Positions 1 to 5,462 of a DNA stretch of 29,687 nt are shown here, in pieces. Every line of letters begins with the position of its first letter. The first letter of the stretch is position 1. The stretch comes from a virus. Position numbers and translations under genes: made by a program. The notes beneath the pieces were generated by a model. That model saw only the letters and a program-made list of their open reading frames with translations. It was not told where the DNA came from and searched no databases. The stretch spans positions 1-29,687 of the IMG/VR virus record IMGVR_UViG_3300042868_000984, one strand, 5' to 3'.

Positions 1-20
1 GGATAACGTAAAGGATTTGG

Positions 21-272
21 ATGACGATGTTCCGTTCTGAACTACAGGCCAAAACACGCCCAGAATTGCCAACCCGCTCTAGGAATATTCCGCCACCATC
101 TGAATATCTGGAGCATCGCTATAGGCAGAGCAACCAGGCAATCGCGGATAGTTCTGCTGCATTGCTGAAGGCGCAGCTAAAGGCTGGTCATCATACGCTA
201 ACACCAGAAAGCCTAAGATTGATCATCAAAAAGTATGACTGGCAATTCTGCATACATCCTACATTATTCTAA
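21..272 (+). CDS. Hypothetical small phage protein (83 aa)
   Basis: I do not recognise this protein. It is short, hydrophilic and mildly basic, with no membrane segment or cysteine motif, and a C-terminal half (LIIKKYDWQF) that could form a small helical domain. An AAGGA Shine-Dalgarno at 11-15 sits 5 bases before the ATG. A second in-frame ATG at 27 is possible but less well spaced. It is the last gene of a plus-strand unit entering from the left, because a strong terminator begins 6 bases after its stop. Its place beside the early mini-gene operon suggests an early or middle function; that is inference only. Confidence 0.6.
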   Translation: MTMFRSELQAKTRPELPTRSRNIPPPSEYLEHRYRQSNQAIADSSAALLKAQLKAGHHTLTPESLRLIIKKYDWQFCIHPTLF

Positions 273-277
273 GCCAG

Positions 278-315
278 ATGGCGGGTGGCAATGTGCTTCC
301 CGCCATTATTTTTTT
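278..315 (+). terminator. Intrinsic terminator after the leftmost gene
   Basis: An 8-bp perfect stem pairs ATGGCGGG (278-285) with CCCGCCAT (299-306) around a 13-base loop. It is followed by TTATTTTTTT on the plus strand. This is a textbook Rho-independent terminator. It closes the upstream unit and separates it from the promoter at 334-362. Confidence 0.85.
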
Positions 316-333
316 CTGTTATGAAAAAAGTGC

Positions 334-362
334 TTTACACATTAAAAGGCTCTTTTTATAAG
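334..362 (+). promoter_or_regulatory. Sigma70-like promoter for the plus-strand mini-gene operon
   Basis: The -35 candidate TTTACA (334-339) and the -10 candidate TATAAG (357-362) are separated by exactly 17 bases. Each hexamer matches the bacterial consensus at five of six positions. It lies between the terminator at 278-315 and the first gene of the operon at 408, which is where a host-polymerase early promoter would be expected. Confidence 0.7.
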
Positions 363-376
363 AGGGCATCAACCAA

Positions 377-389
377 GGGGCCATGCCCC
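377..389 (+). promoter_or_regulatory. Short leader hairpin upstream of the early operon
   Basis: GGGGC (377-381), a three-base loop CAT, and GCCCC (385-389) form a compact hairpin in the expected 5' leader, about 10 bases before the GGAG of the first gene. It could stabilise the transcript's 5' end or modulate initiation. There is no T-tract, so it is not a terminator. Confidence 0.4.
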
Positions 390-407
390 GCCATTATGGA
401 GTGAGTT

Positions 408-596
408 ATGATAACTGATAATCTAACCGAAGAAGAACGGGTTCAGCGCCGCATAGAATTTTACAGGGAAGTCGCAAAAGGACTTGCTAAAAGGCTCAAG
501 GCATATCCGCTGCAAGAGGATGTAGCTACACCGCACCCAGACGATTACGATGGCGGACGCTTTGATTATTATACATCACGGGGAGTTTCGAAATGA
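408..596 (+). CDS. Hypothetical early protein (62 aa)
   Basis: This is the first gene of the plus-strand mini-gene operon, with GGAG six bases before the ATG. The protein is charged and probably helical: a repeated Glu/Arg pattern in the first 30 residues (TEEERVQRRIEFYREVAKGL) is followed by an acidic Asp/Tyr-rich tail. There is no recognised domain. Its stop overlaps the next start as ATGA at 593-596, which suggests translational coupling. Confidence 0.6.
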   Translation: MITDNLTEEERVQRRIEFYREVAKGLAKRLKAYPLQEDVATPHPDDYDGGRFDYYTSRGVSK

Positions 597-688
597 AGAA
601 AATATCACCAGTTCAGTTTTGGCTGTTCGCAATTTGGCTCACCATAACAATCACTATGTTTCTTACAGAAAGGCCAGAGTGGTCATGA
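593..688 (+). CDS. Tiny single-pass membrane protein (31 aa)
   Basis: The ORF is short enough that annotation pipelines would normally miss it, but it is well supported. GGGGAG lies seven bases before its ATG, its start overlaps the upstream stop (ATGA), and its stop overlaps the next start (ATGA at 685-688). The product starts MKKISPVQ and has one hydrophobic helix at about residues 8-24 (FWLFAIWLTITITMFL), then a short charged tail. Lys-Lys before the helix predicts a cytoplasmic N-terminus. Small membrane proteins of this type in early phage operons can act in superinfection exclusion or envelope modulation, but nothing here identifies the role. Confidence 0.55.
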   Translation: MKKISPVQFWLFAIWLTITITMFLTERPEWS

Positions 689-822
689 TCAAAGCACAGC
701 AAGCCGCGCCTATGGGACGCAAGCATCGCATATCTTCAGATAGCGCATGGCCTCTTAGGGGCTTAGATGGAAAGACTTTCGCGGAACGTCGCGCAGAGCG
801 TGAAAAGGAACAAAGCAAATGA
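685..822 (+). CDS. Hypothetical basic early protein (45 aa)
   Basis: The frame is open upstream to 550. I choose the ATG at 685 because it overlaps the stop of the 31-aa gene as ATGA and keeps the spacing of the operon. The protein is strongly basic, with an Arg/Lys/Glu-rich C-terminus (FAERRAEREKEQSK). The motif RISSDSAWPLRGLDGKT is the only patterned part. No domain is recognised. Its stop overlaps the next gene as ATGA at 819-822. The longer version (90 aa from 550) would be translated over the 31-aa gene and is less likely. Confidence 0.5.
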   Translation: MIKAQQAAPMGRKHRISSDSAWPLRGLDGKTFAERRAEREKEQSK

Positions 823-1004
823 GCCGTCCAATGACCTATCCAATGGGAACTCTAGAAGTTGGAGAAGCTGGAACCATGCCAGCACCAAACAAGGGTGATC
901 CAAAGCGCATTAGCCGCAACGTGAGCCAGTACGGAATCCGTAACGGCAAGTGCTTCAAGTGCCGCACTGTGGAAGGCGTCACGTTCATCACTAGGTTAGG
1001 ATAG
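819..1004 (+). CDS. Hypothetical small protein with a CxxC pair (61 aa)
   Basis: The ATG at 819 overlaps the previous stop and has AAGGA nine bases upstream. Internal ATGs at 831, 843 and 876 are possible alternative starts. The N-terminal 20 residues look unstructured. The conserved-looking part is the C-terminal 40 residues, basic and ending with a CFKC pair and the segment VEGVTFITRLG. The CxxC could be half of a metal site completed by a partner or a dimer. Function unknown. Confidence 0.5.
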   Translation: MSRPMTYPMGTLEVGEAGTMPAPNKGDPKRISRNVSQYGIRNGKCFKCRTVEGVTFITRLG

Positions 1005-1008
1005 AACA

Positions 1009-1275
1009 ATGATTAAAACACAACACTGCCCCAACTGCGAAGCCACCGAGCAAAAGCTTAGTGCCTTTAAGCAAGAGGTGAGCGATGCGGTAGCAAAGGC
1101 GATTGACCATATCAAAGATGGACGGTCTGCTTCTGCGGCAGGCGCTATAGGCGCTTTCGTTATACGCAAGCCCAAGCCTGACCCGCTGGTGGAGGTGTTG
1201 GGGGCAGTAGACGCAGACCGCCTCCGCGCTGCACTGAAAGCGCGTGGGCTGGAGATACGGGAAAAGGGGCAATGA
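1009..1275 (+). CDS. Hypothetical protein with N-terminal CPNC (88 aa)
   Basis: The start is an ATG with AGGA about seven bases upstream. The first ten residues carry Cys7 and Cys10 (HCPNC), a zinc-knuckle-like pair. A helical segment follows (about 14-36), then an Ala/Gly-rich stretch and a charged C-terminal helix (ADRLRAALKARGLEIREKG). The family is not recognised. The stop overlaps the next gene as ATGA at 1272-1275. It lies directly upstream of a Lar-like zinc-ribbon gene, so it may belong to the same anti-host set, but this is inference. Confidence 0.55.
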   Translation: MIKTQHCPNCEATEQKLSAFKQEVSDAVAKAIDHIKDGRSASAAGAIGAFVIRKPKPDPLVEVLGAVDADRLRAALKARGLEIREKGQ

Positions 1276-1409
1276 CCAACCCAATTCAAACTAAGCGTAT
1301 TGAGATGGCTGACAAACGCAAAGGCAGAAGCTGCTTCTACTTTTCGGGGAGCAGGTCTGGCCGCATTTCGTGGGCTGACTGGTTTTATATACGGGAAAAG
1401 CGCAAATGA
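1272..1409 (+). CDS. Small basic protein (45 aa)
   Basis: The gene is delimited by ATGA overlaps on both sides (1272-1275 and 1406-1409), with AAAGGGG just ahead of its ATG. The 45-residue product is very basic and rich in Ser, Trp and Phe (KGRSCFYFSGSRSGRISWAD). There is no membrane segment and no recognised domain. The double coupling to its neighbours is the strongest sign that it is translated. Confidence 0.45.
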   Translation: MTNPIQTKRIEMADKRKGRSCFYFSGSRSGRISWADWFYIREKRK

Positions 1410-1813
1410 CAGACGATGCAAAGAAGGAACGCGAGGCTGTGCTACTGCCATGCCCACTATGCAACGCCCCCGCTGACATTATTTTCAACAAGGTGGGTGG
1501 GGCGTTTTCGTCAGGTATGGAAACACCGCAGCCGTCCGCAGAATGCACCTCTTGCAAACTTCGCACCCCTATCTTTCGGTGCGACGATTGGCCATCCGGT
1601 AGAAAATCAGGAACACCCACACAAAAAGAAGCTGTGGCCGCAGTCACGGCGCTGTGGAACAACCGCCAACCCCAGACCGATGCGCTCAAGGTGGCGCGGG
1701 ATGCTGCTATTGAGGAGTGCGCGCTGCTCGTCGAAGGTATGGGAACGAGCCACGATAGCCACGCTGGTGAACGCTTTGCCAAATCTATACGCGCACTAAA
1801 GGAAAGCAAATGA
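1406..1813 (+). CDS. Lar-like restriction alleviation zinc-ribbon protein (135 aa)
   Basis: Residues 14-22 (LPCPLCNAP) and the later pair C47/C50 (CTSC) form a four-cysteine zinc ribbon. This is followed by an AVAAVTALWNNR segment (79-87). CPxC, then CxxC, then A...WN.R is the hallmark of the Lar family (Rac prophage Lar modulates type I restriction, reducing cutting of unmodified DNA). The C-terminal part (about 93-135) is an added helical tail, which makes the protein longer than the minimal family domain. It sits in the early operon, as expected for a protein acting on incoming DNA, and the phage also encodes a methyltransferase at 28401-29138. The family call is good; the anti-restriction role is inferred. 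Confidence 0.7.
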   Translation: MTDDAKKEREAVLLPCPLCNAPADIIFNKVGGAFSSGMETPQPSAECTSCKLRTPIFRCDDWPSGRKSGTPTQKEAVAAVTALWNNRQPQTDALKVARDAAIEECALLVEGMGTSHDSHAGERFAKSIRALKESK

Positions 1814-2004
1814 CAGACGAATGGCGAGATATTTATATTGACCAATTAAATGCGCTTCATCAGGCTTGCTCTGATATGCTTGGCTATTTGTCCGACAATT
1901 CATGTAGCGACCCAGACTGCTGTGGTGGCCCATATTATGAAAAGGAAGATTTTGATCGTGGGCAAGATACCTTGCGGACGCTTGGTTTGCGCTTCGTTGA
2001 GTAA
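1810..2004 (+). CDS. Small acidic Cys-rich protein (64 aa)
   Basis: Last gene of the plus-strand operon, coupled by ATGA at 1810-1813. The product is acidic. A helical N-terminus (WRDIYIDQLNALHQACSDML) is followed by a Cys/Asp/Gly cluster (SCSDPDCCGGPYY) and a final helix. The three closely spaced cysteines could bind metal, but the family is not recognised. Only two bases (2005-2006) separate its stop from the stop of the convergent minus-strand gene, and there is no terminator hairpin between them. Confidence 0.55.
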   Translation: MTDEWRDIYIDQLNALHQACSDMLGYLSDNSCSDPDCCGGPYYEKEDFDRGQDTLRTLGLRFVE

Positions 2005-2006
2005 AT

Positions 2007-3185
2007 CTAGTCTGCTTCAAGCATTTCGGTGGTTATCATAACCCTACCAACGGCTCCGTACTTTTTATGGTACGTTATTGCCCAGGCCGCTCGATCAGCA
2101 ATCCAGCCACCACGCGCAGCATAAGCATCTCTAGCGGCAAGAGTAGGGTGTTGCACAACTGTCACACCATTATATTCTTTCTCGTCCCTGTGGTGGCGAT
2201 GTCCACAGTGTATCTCACGCCTAGTAGTCCTGCCCCATTGCTGCGGGAACTGCGCCGCAAACAGAAGCGGTAGGCTCTCGTTCTTGACCTTATGACCATG
2301 ATGGATGCCCAGCATAGTGCTGCCCCATTCAAACACATAGAATGGTAGGACGCTATCGTTGACAGTGACGCGGGGTTCTTCTTCGTAATGCACAGAAAAC
2401 AAGTCAGCCAGCCACCCACTGCTTTCTTCGTCGTGATTACCTTCTGCTATAACCAAGTGGACTTCTTGATGGCGCAGCAAAGACATTGCGACCATTGATC
2501 GAATGACACGGATTGCAGACTTGCGTATCTTAGGAAAACGGCTGTCAGCATCCAGAACGTGCTTTGATGCTGGTGTTACTGGTGTCTTGCCATCCGTATG
2601 CAGAAAGTCGCCCTGGATGTTAATAACTGCAGTGTGAGCCTTTGGGCTTTGTTCTATCATTTGTTGCAGTGCAGCAATGATGGTGCGCTCTGCGATAGAT
2701 ATGTTCCAATCGCTTCCGCCCTCTTGATGCCATGCCAGCATTCCAAGGTGGTAATCAGTGAACGTATAAAGGTTGCACAGATGCTCCTCAGAAGCCGCTG
2801 GAGCAACGATTGATACCACAGGCGGTATCTCGTCCTTAAAGCCCTCTACTGCCTCTCTCATGGCATCCACAAGAGCCTCATGGCTAAGTGATGCCTTTAC
2901 CCATTGCCCCGCTGGTTTGCCTTCAGCGTTGTAGTAGGTGCTGACGCCTTTAGCGATATAGCCATCAGGAACAGGTCGAGTGAAGTCATGCTCAGGCGAA
3001 TAGCCGAATTTTGCAGCCTTGCGCTTTACAGCAAGATAAGTCTCGCTTGCGCCGCCAATGTTCATGCCTAATTCAGTGGCCGCTGCCCTAGCACTTCCAA
3101 GGCGCTCTATGGCCTCAAGAATTTGCTTCTGACGAAGCGTGCAATACCTGTACAGATTTTCGTCTATCGTTATGGTCGATGGCAT
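2007..3185 (-). CDS. HTH-metallophosphoesterase fusion (392 aa)
   Basis: Residues about 17-65 form a helix-turn-helix-like domain (TLRQKQILEAIERLGS, AAATELGM). Residues 138-390 carry calcineurin-like phosphoesterase motifs in order: D144-x-H146, G192-D193, G249-N250-H251-D252, H296-G-H298, and G328-H329-x-H331. All metal ligands appear present, so it should be an active two-metal phosphodiesterase or nuclease. Phages often carry this HTH plus phosphoesterase fusion; its substrate is not established to my knowledge. It is the last gene of the minus-strand operon, and its ATG directly follows the TAA of the outer spanin. Being downstream of lysis genes makes a virion role unlikely; processing of nucleic acid late in infection is one guess. 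Confidence 0.75.
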   Translation of the reverse strand: MPSTITIDENLYRYCTLRQKQILEAIERLGSARAAATELGMNIGGASETYLAVKRKAAKFGYSPEHDFTRPVPDGYIAKGVSTYYNAEGKPAGQWVKASLSHEALVDAMREAVEGFKDEIPPVVSIVAPAASEEHLCNLYTFTDYHLGMLAWHQEGGSDWNISIAERTIIAALQQMIEQSPKAHTAVINIQGDFLHTDGKTPVTPASKHVLDADSRFPKIRKSAIRVIRSMVAMSLLRHQEVHLVIAEGNHDEESSGWLADLFSVHYEEEPRVTVNDSVLPFYVFEWGSTMLGIHHGHKVKNESLPLLFAAQFPQQWGRTTRREIHCGHRHHRDEKEYNGVTVVQHPTLAARDAYAARGGWIADRAAWAITYHKKYGAVGRVMITTEMLEAD

Positions 3186-3422
3186 TTACTTGCCTTTCGG
3201 ACAATCATCCTCGCATAGACAAACAAAGACGCCATTGTGTAGCTCTATCTCCGCCACAGTTTCAGGCGTGTCTTGCTTTGCGTCATAGCTGATGGGTTTC
3301 GCAATAGCGCAATAGCTATTTACGGGAACGGTCGAAACGGTCGCGCAGCCGCTCAGTGCGCTCAGGATCAGGAATAATGATGGCTGCTTCACCCAATGCA
3401 ATTTGCTCATTGATGGCCTCAT
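3186..3422 (-). CDS. Outer-membrane spanin lipoprotein, Rz1-like (78 aa)
   Basis: A short N-terminal signal (SLFLILSALSGC) ends with a lipobox at Leu23-Ser-Gly-Cys26. The mature part has a Pro/Val linker and a Cys-rich C-terminus (CLCEDDCP). The YCAIAKPISY...DT..TV..I..HN pattern is familiar from Rz1-like proteins of phages infecting Gram-negative hosts. AAGGA precedes the ATG at 3422; a second start at 3410 has GAGG six bases upstream and is nearly as good. The first 107 bases overlap the inner spanin gene in another frame, a typical Rz/Rz1 arrangement. With the inner spanin it would fuse the inner and outer membranes at the end of lysis. Confidence 0.75.
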   Translation of the reverse strand: MRPSMSKLHWVKQPSLFLILSALSGCATVSTVPVNSYCAIAKPISYDAKQDTPETVAEIELHNGVFVCLCEDDCPKGK

Positions 3423-3528
3423 TTATTTCCTTGACAGTTTCCTGGCGACCTTGCCGCTTCCAACGATGCTCTGTCCAAAATCCCAACAATTTGTTGAGAA
3501 CACCCAGCAAGGTCGCCAAGAATTGCAT
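3316..3528 (-). CDS. Inner-membrane spanin, Rz-like (70 aa)
   Basis: The frame is open to 3606, but the ATG at 3528 overlaps the upstream TAA as TAATG and places a hydrophobic segment at the very N-terminus (residues 2-17, QFLATLLGVLNKLLGF). That is the right topology for an inner-membrane spanin. A basic turn (HRWKRQGRQ) and a charged periplasmic helix follow, with the Arg-rich end LRDRFDRSRK. It overlaps the lipoprotein gene by 107 bases. It is short for an i-spanin, so the match is by architecture and position rather than by strong sequence motif. Confidence 0.65.
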   Translation of the reverse strand: MQFLATLLGVLNKLLGFWTEHRWKRQGRQETVKEINEAINEQIALGEAAIIIPDPERTERLRDRFDRSRK

Positions 3529-3710
3529 TATCCAGCTAGATATTGCGCTAGTGCTGTTGCTACCGCGCCGATAATGGCAAGCACACCAGCAAGTTTGGCT
3601 TTCCAACCAATTGCAGGCTTTGAATCAGATTCCATAGGCAGAATTTTGCCTGCGGCTTGCTTGACAATTAGTTTTTCAGCTTCTTTCTTCAATACGCTTT
3701 TCAAGTCCAT
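3528..3710 (-). CDS. Single-pass membrane protein, holin or antiholin candidate (60 aa)
   Basis: The ATG at 3710 is chosen because AAGGAG lies seven bases upstream and it starts 11 bases after the endolysin stop. An ATG at 3716 is too close to that site. A basic amphipathic N-terminal half (LKSVLKKEAEKLIVKQAAGK) is followed by a single C-terminal helix (about 41-58, LAGVLAIIGAVATALAQYL). One-helix holins exist (class III), and position between endolysin and spanins fits. The two-helix proteins at 4330-5089 are alternative holins, in which case this one may be a regulator. Confidence 0.55.
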   Translation of the reverse strand: MDLKSVLKKEAEKLIVKQAAGKILPMESDSKPAIGWKAKLAGVLAIIGAVATALAQYLAG

Positions 3711-3721
3711 TGTCATTCTCC

Positions 3722-4333
3722 TTAAAGCCAAGAAGCATATTTCTTGGTTTTCAGTTTACGGTCATCGAGGCCATGTGTACCACCATTGATCCGTTTTGTC
3801 AGCGCAAGGATTGCAGCATCATTGATGCCTTGGTCACAGATGCCCCATAGTTTGTTACGATCGAAGAACCACAAGGCGCTTTCAATAGCTAATTCACCAG
3901 CGACCAGATCAGGATTGTCCATGATGTCTGGGCGATTGATGTACTGCGACAAAGCTTTGTAGTTGTCATGCCCAGTAAGCTGGAGGAATCCGCGACCACG
4001 AAACTTCCAGCCATCGCCGCTGCTCTCTGGGCCATTGCCCATGCGGTTAGCATACACGCGGTTAGCAATCTTTTCAGGCTTACGCTCATAGGCACTAGCT
4101 AGCGCGTCAGTCGGGAAATACTTTCTAAAGATTCCACGCAAACCTTTTGCGCCATAGTTCAGATTCTCGCTGGTGGCTTTCCAGTTACCGCTTTCATGAG
4201 CGCACTGTGCAAAGAAGTGAGCCGCACGATTCTTGTTCAGCTTGTAATGCGCTGCCGCAGCTTTGAGTGTGCCAGGGCCAAACGCGCCATCAGCCGTTAC
4301 GCCAATCTTAGCTTGAAGTTTTGCAAGGCTCAT
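3722..4333 (-). CDS. Endolysin, GH19 (chitinase-like) muramidase with PG-binding N-terminus (203 aa)
   Basis: The ATG at 4333 overlaps the upstream TGA as ATGA. A longer frame from a TTG at 4351 is less likely. Residues 4-30 resemble a peptidoglycan-binding motif (LQAKIGVTADGAFGPGTLKA). The catalytic domain follows: CAHESGNW with the general-acid Glu47, and the GH19 signature GRGFLQLTGHDNY (113-125). There is no signal peptide, so it needs a holin to reach the cell wall. Expected reaction: hydrolysis of glycan-strand linkages in peptidoglycan. Length fits single-domain phage GH19 endolysins. The PG-binding element at the N-terminus is short, so that part is tentative. Confidence 0.85.
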   Translation of the reverse strand: MSLAKLQAKIGVTADGAFGPGTLKAAAAHYKLNKNRAAHFFAQCAHESGNWKATSENLNYGAKGLRGIFRKYFPTDALASAYERKPEKIANRVYANRMGNGPESSGDGWKFRGRGFLQLTGHDNYKALSQYINRPDIMDNPDLVAGELAIESALWFFDRNKLWGICDQGINDAAILALTKRINGGTHGLDDRKLKTKKYASWL

Positions 4334-4797
4334 TTGCCTGCACTCCGCCAATCTGGAAAGTCATCCGCGTCAACCACGCCGTCGCCGTTGAGGTCGTAGC
4401 GCAGATCGTTGCGATACTTTTCCCAAGGCTCTAGCTCATCATCGTCATCATCTTCAGGCTCGTCGATAAAGACTGTGCCTTGTGGATCGTCATATAGCTT
4501 TGGTTCAAGCGGCGCTTCTGGCTCTGGCTCTGGTTCTTTGTCACGCGCATTGGCGTTAAGGCTTAGGCCACCAAGCAAGCCGACAAACGCACCTATAATC
4601 GTCTGGAAGGCAGGGTTAATCATTTCAAGGATGGCTGCGCTTTCGATGACATCGTTAGGCATGAACAGCCCAACAGCCAGTGTCAGCACAACGACAAGGA
4701 TAACTGCTGACAGCGTGACGATCGCCACGCGCACCACAAACTCAACGGTGTCATTCACGCCATCGCTTTTGCTTTCAAAACTATTCAGGAAGCTCAT
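4330..4797 (-). CDS. Two-helix membrane protein with acidic tail and EF-hand-like loop (155 aa)
   Basis: Two membrane segments lie at about 20-45 and 58-81. The second carries INPAFQTIIGAFVGLLGG, which matches a motif in the neighbouring gene at 4781-5089, so the two look like paralogues. The C-terminal half is soluble: a Pro/Glu repeat (84-100), an Asp/Glu cluster (112-124), then D135-x-N137-x-D139-G140-x-V142-D143-x-x-D146, a complete EF-hand or dockerin-type calcium loop. AAGGAG lies six bases ahead of the ATG. Place and topology suggest a holin-like lysis function; the calcium loop is unusual for that and its role is unknown. Confidence 0.65.
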   Translation of the reverse strand: MSFLNSFESKSDGVNDTVEFVVRVAIVTLSAVILVVVLTLAVGLFMPNDVIESAAILEMINPAFQTIIGAFVGLLGGLSLNANARDKEPEPEPEAPLEPKLYDDPQGTVFIDEPEDDDDDELEPWEKYRNDLRYDLNGDGVVDADDFPDWRSAGK

Positions 4798-5089
4798 TAT
4801 CTTCTCCTTCGTCTGGCTTCTTGGGTTTAATAGAGCCGCTGCCCTGCCCCGCCATCAGTCCTGCCAATGCCCCAACAATAAACGTAGCTATGGGGTTAAT
4901 CAGCTTAAAAAACTCAGCGTCATTCGGGGACTGCCCCTCCATTGGCTGCGATACAAATATCAGCGAATATAGCACAGTTGCCACGATAAACATTAACGTG
5001 AACGACAGAACAACGCCGACGATGAAACGCAGCAGCTCCTCTGGCGACCAGTATTTAACCTTCTTCGACAACTTCTTCACCCGTATCAA
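4781..5089 (-). CDS. Two-helix membrane protein, holin-like (about 102 aa)
   Basis: Membrane segments lie at about 22-46 and 64-81; the second carries INPIATFIVGALAGLMAG, shared in pattern with the next gene (4330-4797). The N-terminus is basic and the tail short and charged (KKPDEGEDNELPE). The start is uncertain: there is no ATG, and the choices are TTG 5089, GTG 5080 and TTG 5071, none with a clear Shine-Dalgarno. All overlap the end of the lipoprotein gene, so translation is probably coupled to it. Small two-helix proteins next to an endolysin are classic class II holin candidates. No direct evidence separates it from its paralogue. Confidence 0.6.
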   Translation of the reverse strand: MIRVKKLSKKVKYWSPEELLRFIVGVVLSFTLMFIVATVLYSLIFVSQPMEGQSPNDAEFFKLINPIATFIVGALAGLMAGQGSGSIKPKKPDEGEDNELPE

Positions 5090-5246
5090 TCAGCCATTCG
5101 GTGCAGTAGCCCATAGCTACACATTTGGGTTTCTTGCAAATGTCCTCCTGCCAGTTAGCAGGGTCTTGGCAGTCATAGCGGTAGCGATCTTCACAAGCAG
5201 CAAGCACTAGCAAAGACGCAACGATTGCGGCACGCAGAAAACGCAT
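5055..5246 (-). CDS. Small Cys-rich lipoprotein (63 aa)
   Basis: A signal peptide (RAAIVASLLVLAAC) ends in a lipobox Leu15-Ala-Ala-Cys18. The mature part (about 45 residues) has four more cysteines and the pattern CEDRYRYDCQDPANW, which I associate with small lipoproteins in lysis regions of podoviruses. The perfect AAGGAGG ahead of the ATG overlaps the upstream stop. Asp at +2 is absent (Glu is present), so localisation should be the outer membrane by the enterobacterial rule, if that rule applies in this host. Function unknown; it could be a second spanin-like or envelope-modifying lipoprotein. Confidence 0.7.
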   Translation of the reverse strand: MRFLRAAIVASLLVLAACEDRYRYDCQDPANWQEDICKKPKCVAMGYCTEWLIDTGEEVVEEG

Positions 5247-5255
5247 ACGCCCTCC

Positions 5256-5435
5256 TTAGCCGCCCTTTTGCAGCACGCTTACTAGTATGCCAATCAGCAA
5301 TACAATAATTGTGCCGCAAGCAGATATGCCAAGGCTTTCGATTCGCTTCATCCGCGCACAGATACTCTCGTATCGAAATGCACAGACTTGTTCGTGCGTG
5401 TTAAGCTGCGCCTGTGTTTCGTCAATGCTAGCCAT
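5256..5435 (-). CDS. Small tail-anchored membrane protein, XhlA-like (59 aa)
   Basis: Just under common length cut-offs. GGTGAG precedes the ATG. The soluble N-terminal part (about 1-33) is helical and predicted coiled-coil (ETQAQLNTHEQVCAFRYESI, then ARMKRIESLG). One C-terminal membrane helix follows (about 38-55, GTIIVLLIGILVSVL) with a Lys-Gly-Gly end. This N-coil plus C-helix layout is that of the haemolysin XhlA family of phage lysis proteins, and the genomic place fits. Its stop overlaps the Shine-Dalgarno of the lipoprotein gene. The family call rests on architecture only. Confidence 0.6.
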   Translation of the reverse strand: MASIDETQAQLNTHEQVCAFRYESICARMKRIESLGISACGTIIVLLIGILVSVLQKGG

Positions 5436-5462
5436 TTGATCTCACCAATTTGGTTGCAGTGA

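Noticed and set aside
550-822. Long form (90 aa) of the 685-822 gene
   Set aside because: The extra N-terminus would be read over the 31-aa gene. The ATG at 685 has an ATGA overlap and better spacing.
996-1845. Minus-strand open frames of 97, 153 and 184 codons opposite the early operon
   Set aside because: They lie antisense to the coupled mini-genes and the Lar-like gene, have no protein pattern, and look like shadow frames.
3316-3606. Long form (96 aa) of the inner spanin
   Set aside because: It would put the membrane segment in the middle of the protein. The ATG at 3528 gives TAATG coupling and an N-terminal membrane anchor.
4409-4972. Plus-strand open frame of 187 codons
   Set aside because: It is the complement of the acidic tail and membrane segments of the genes at 4330-5089. 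Its Ser-rich runs come from the Asp/Glu codons of the other strand.
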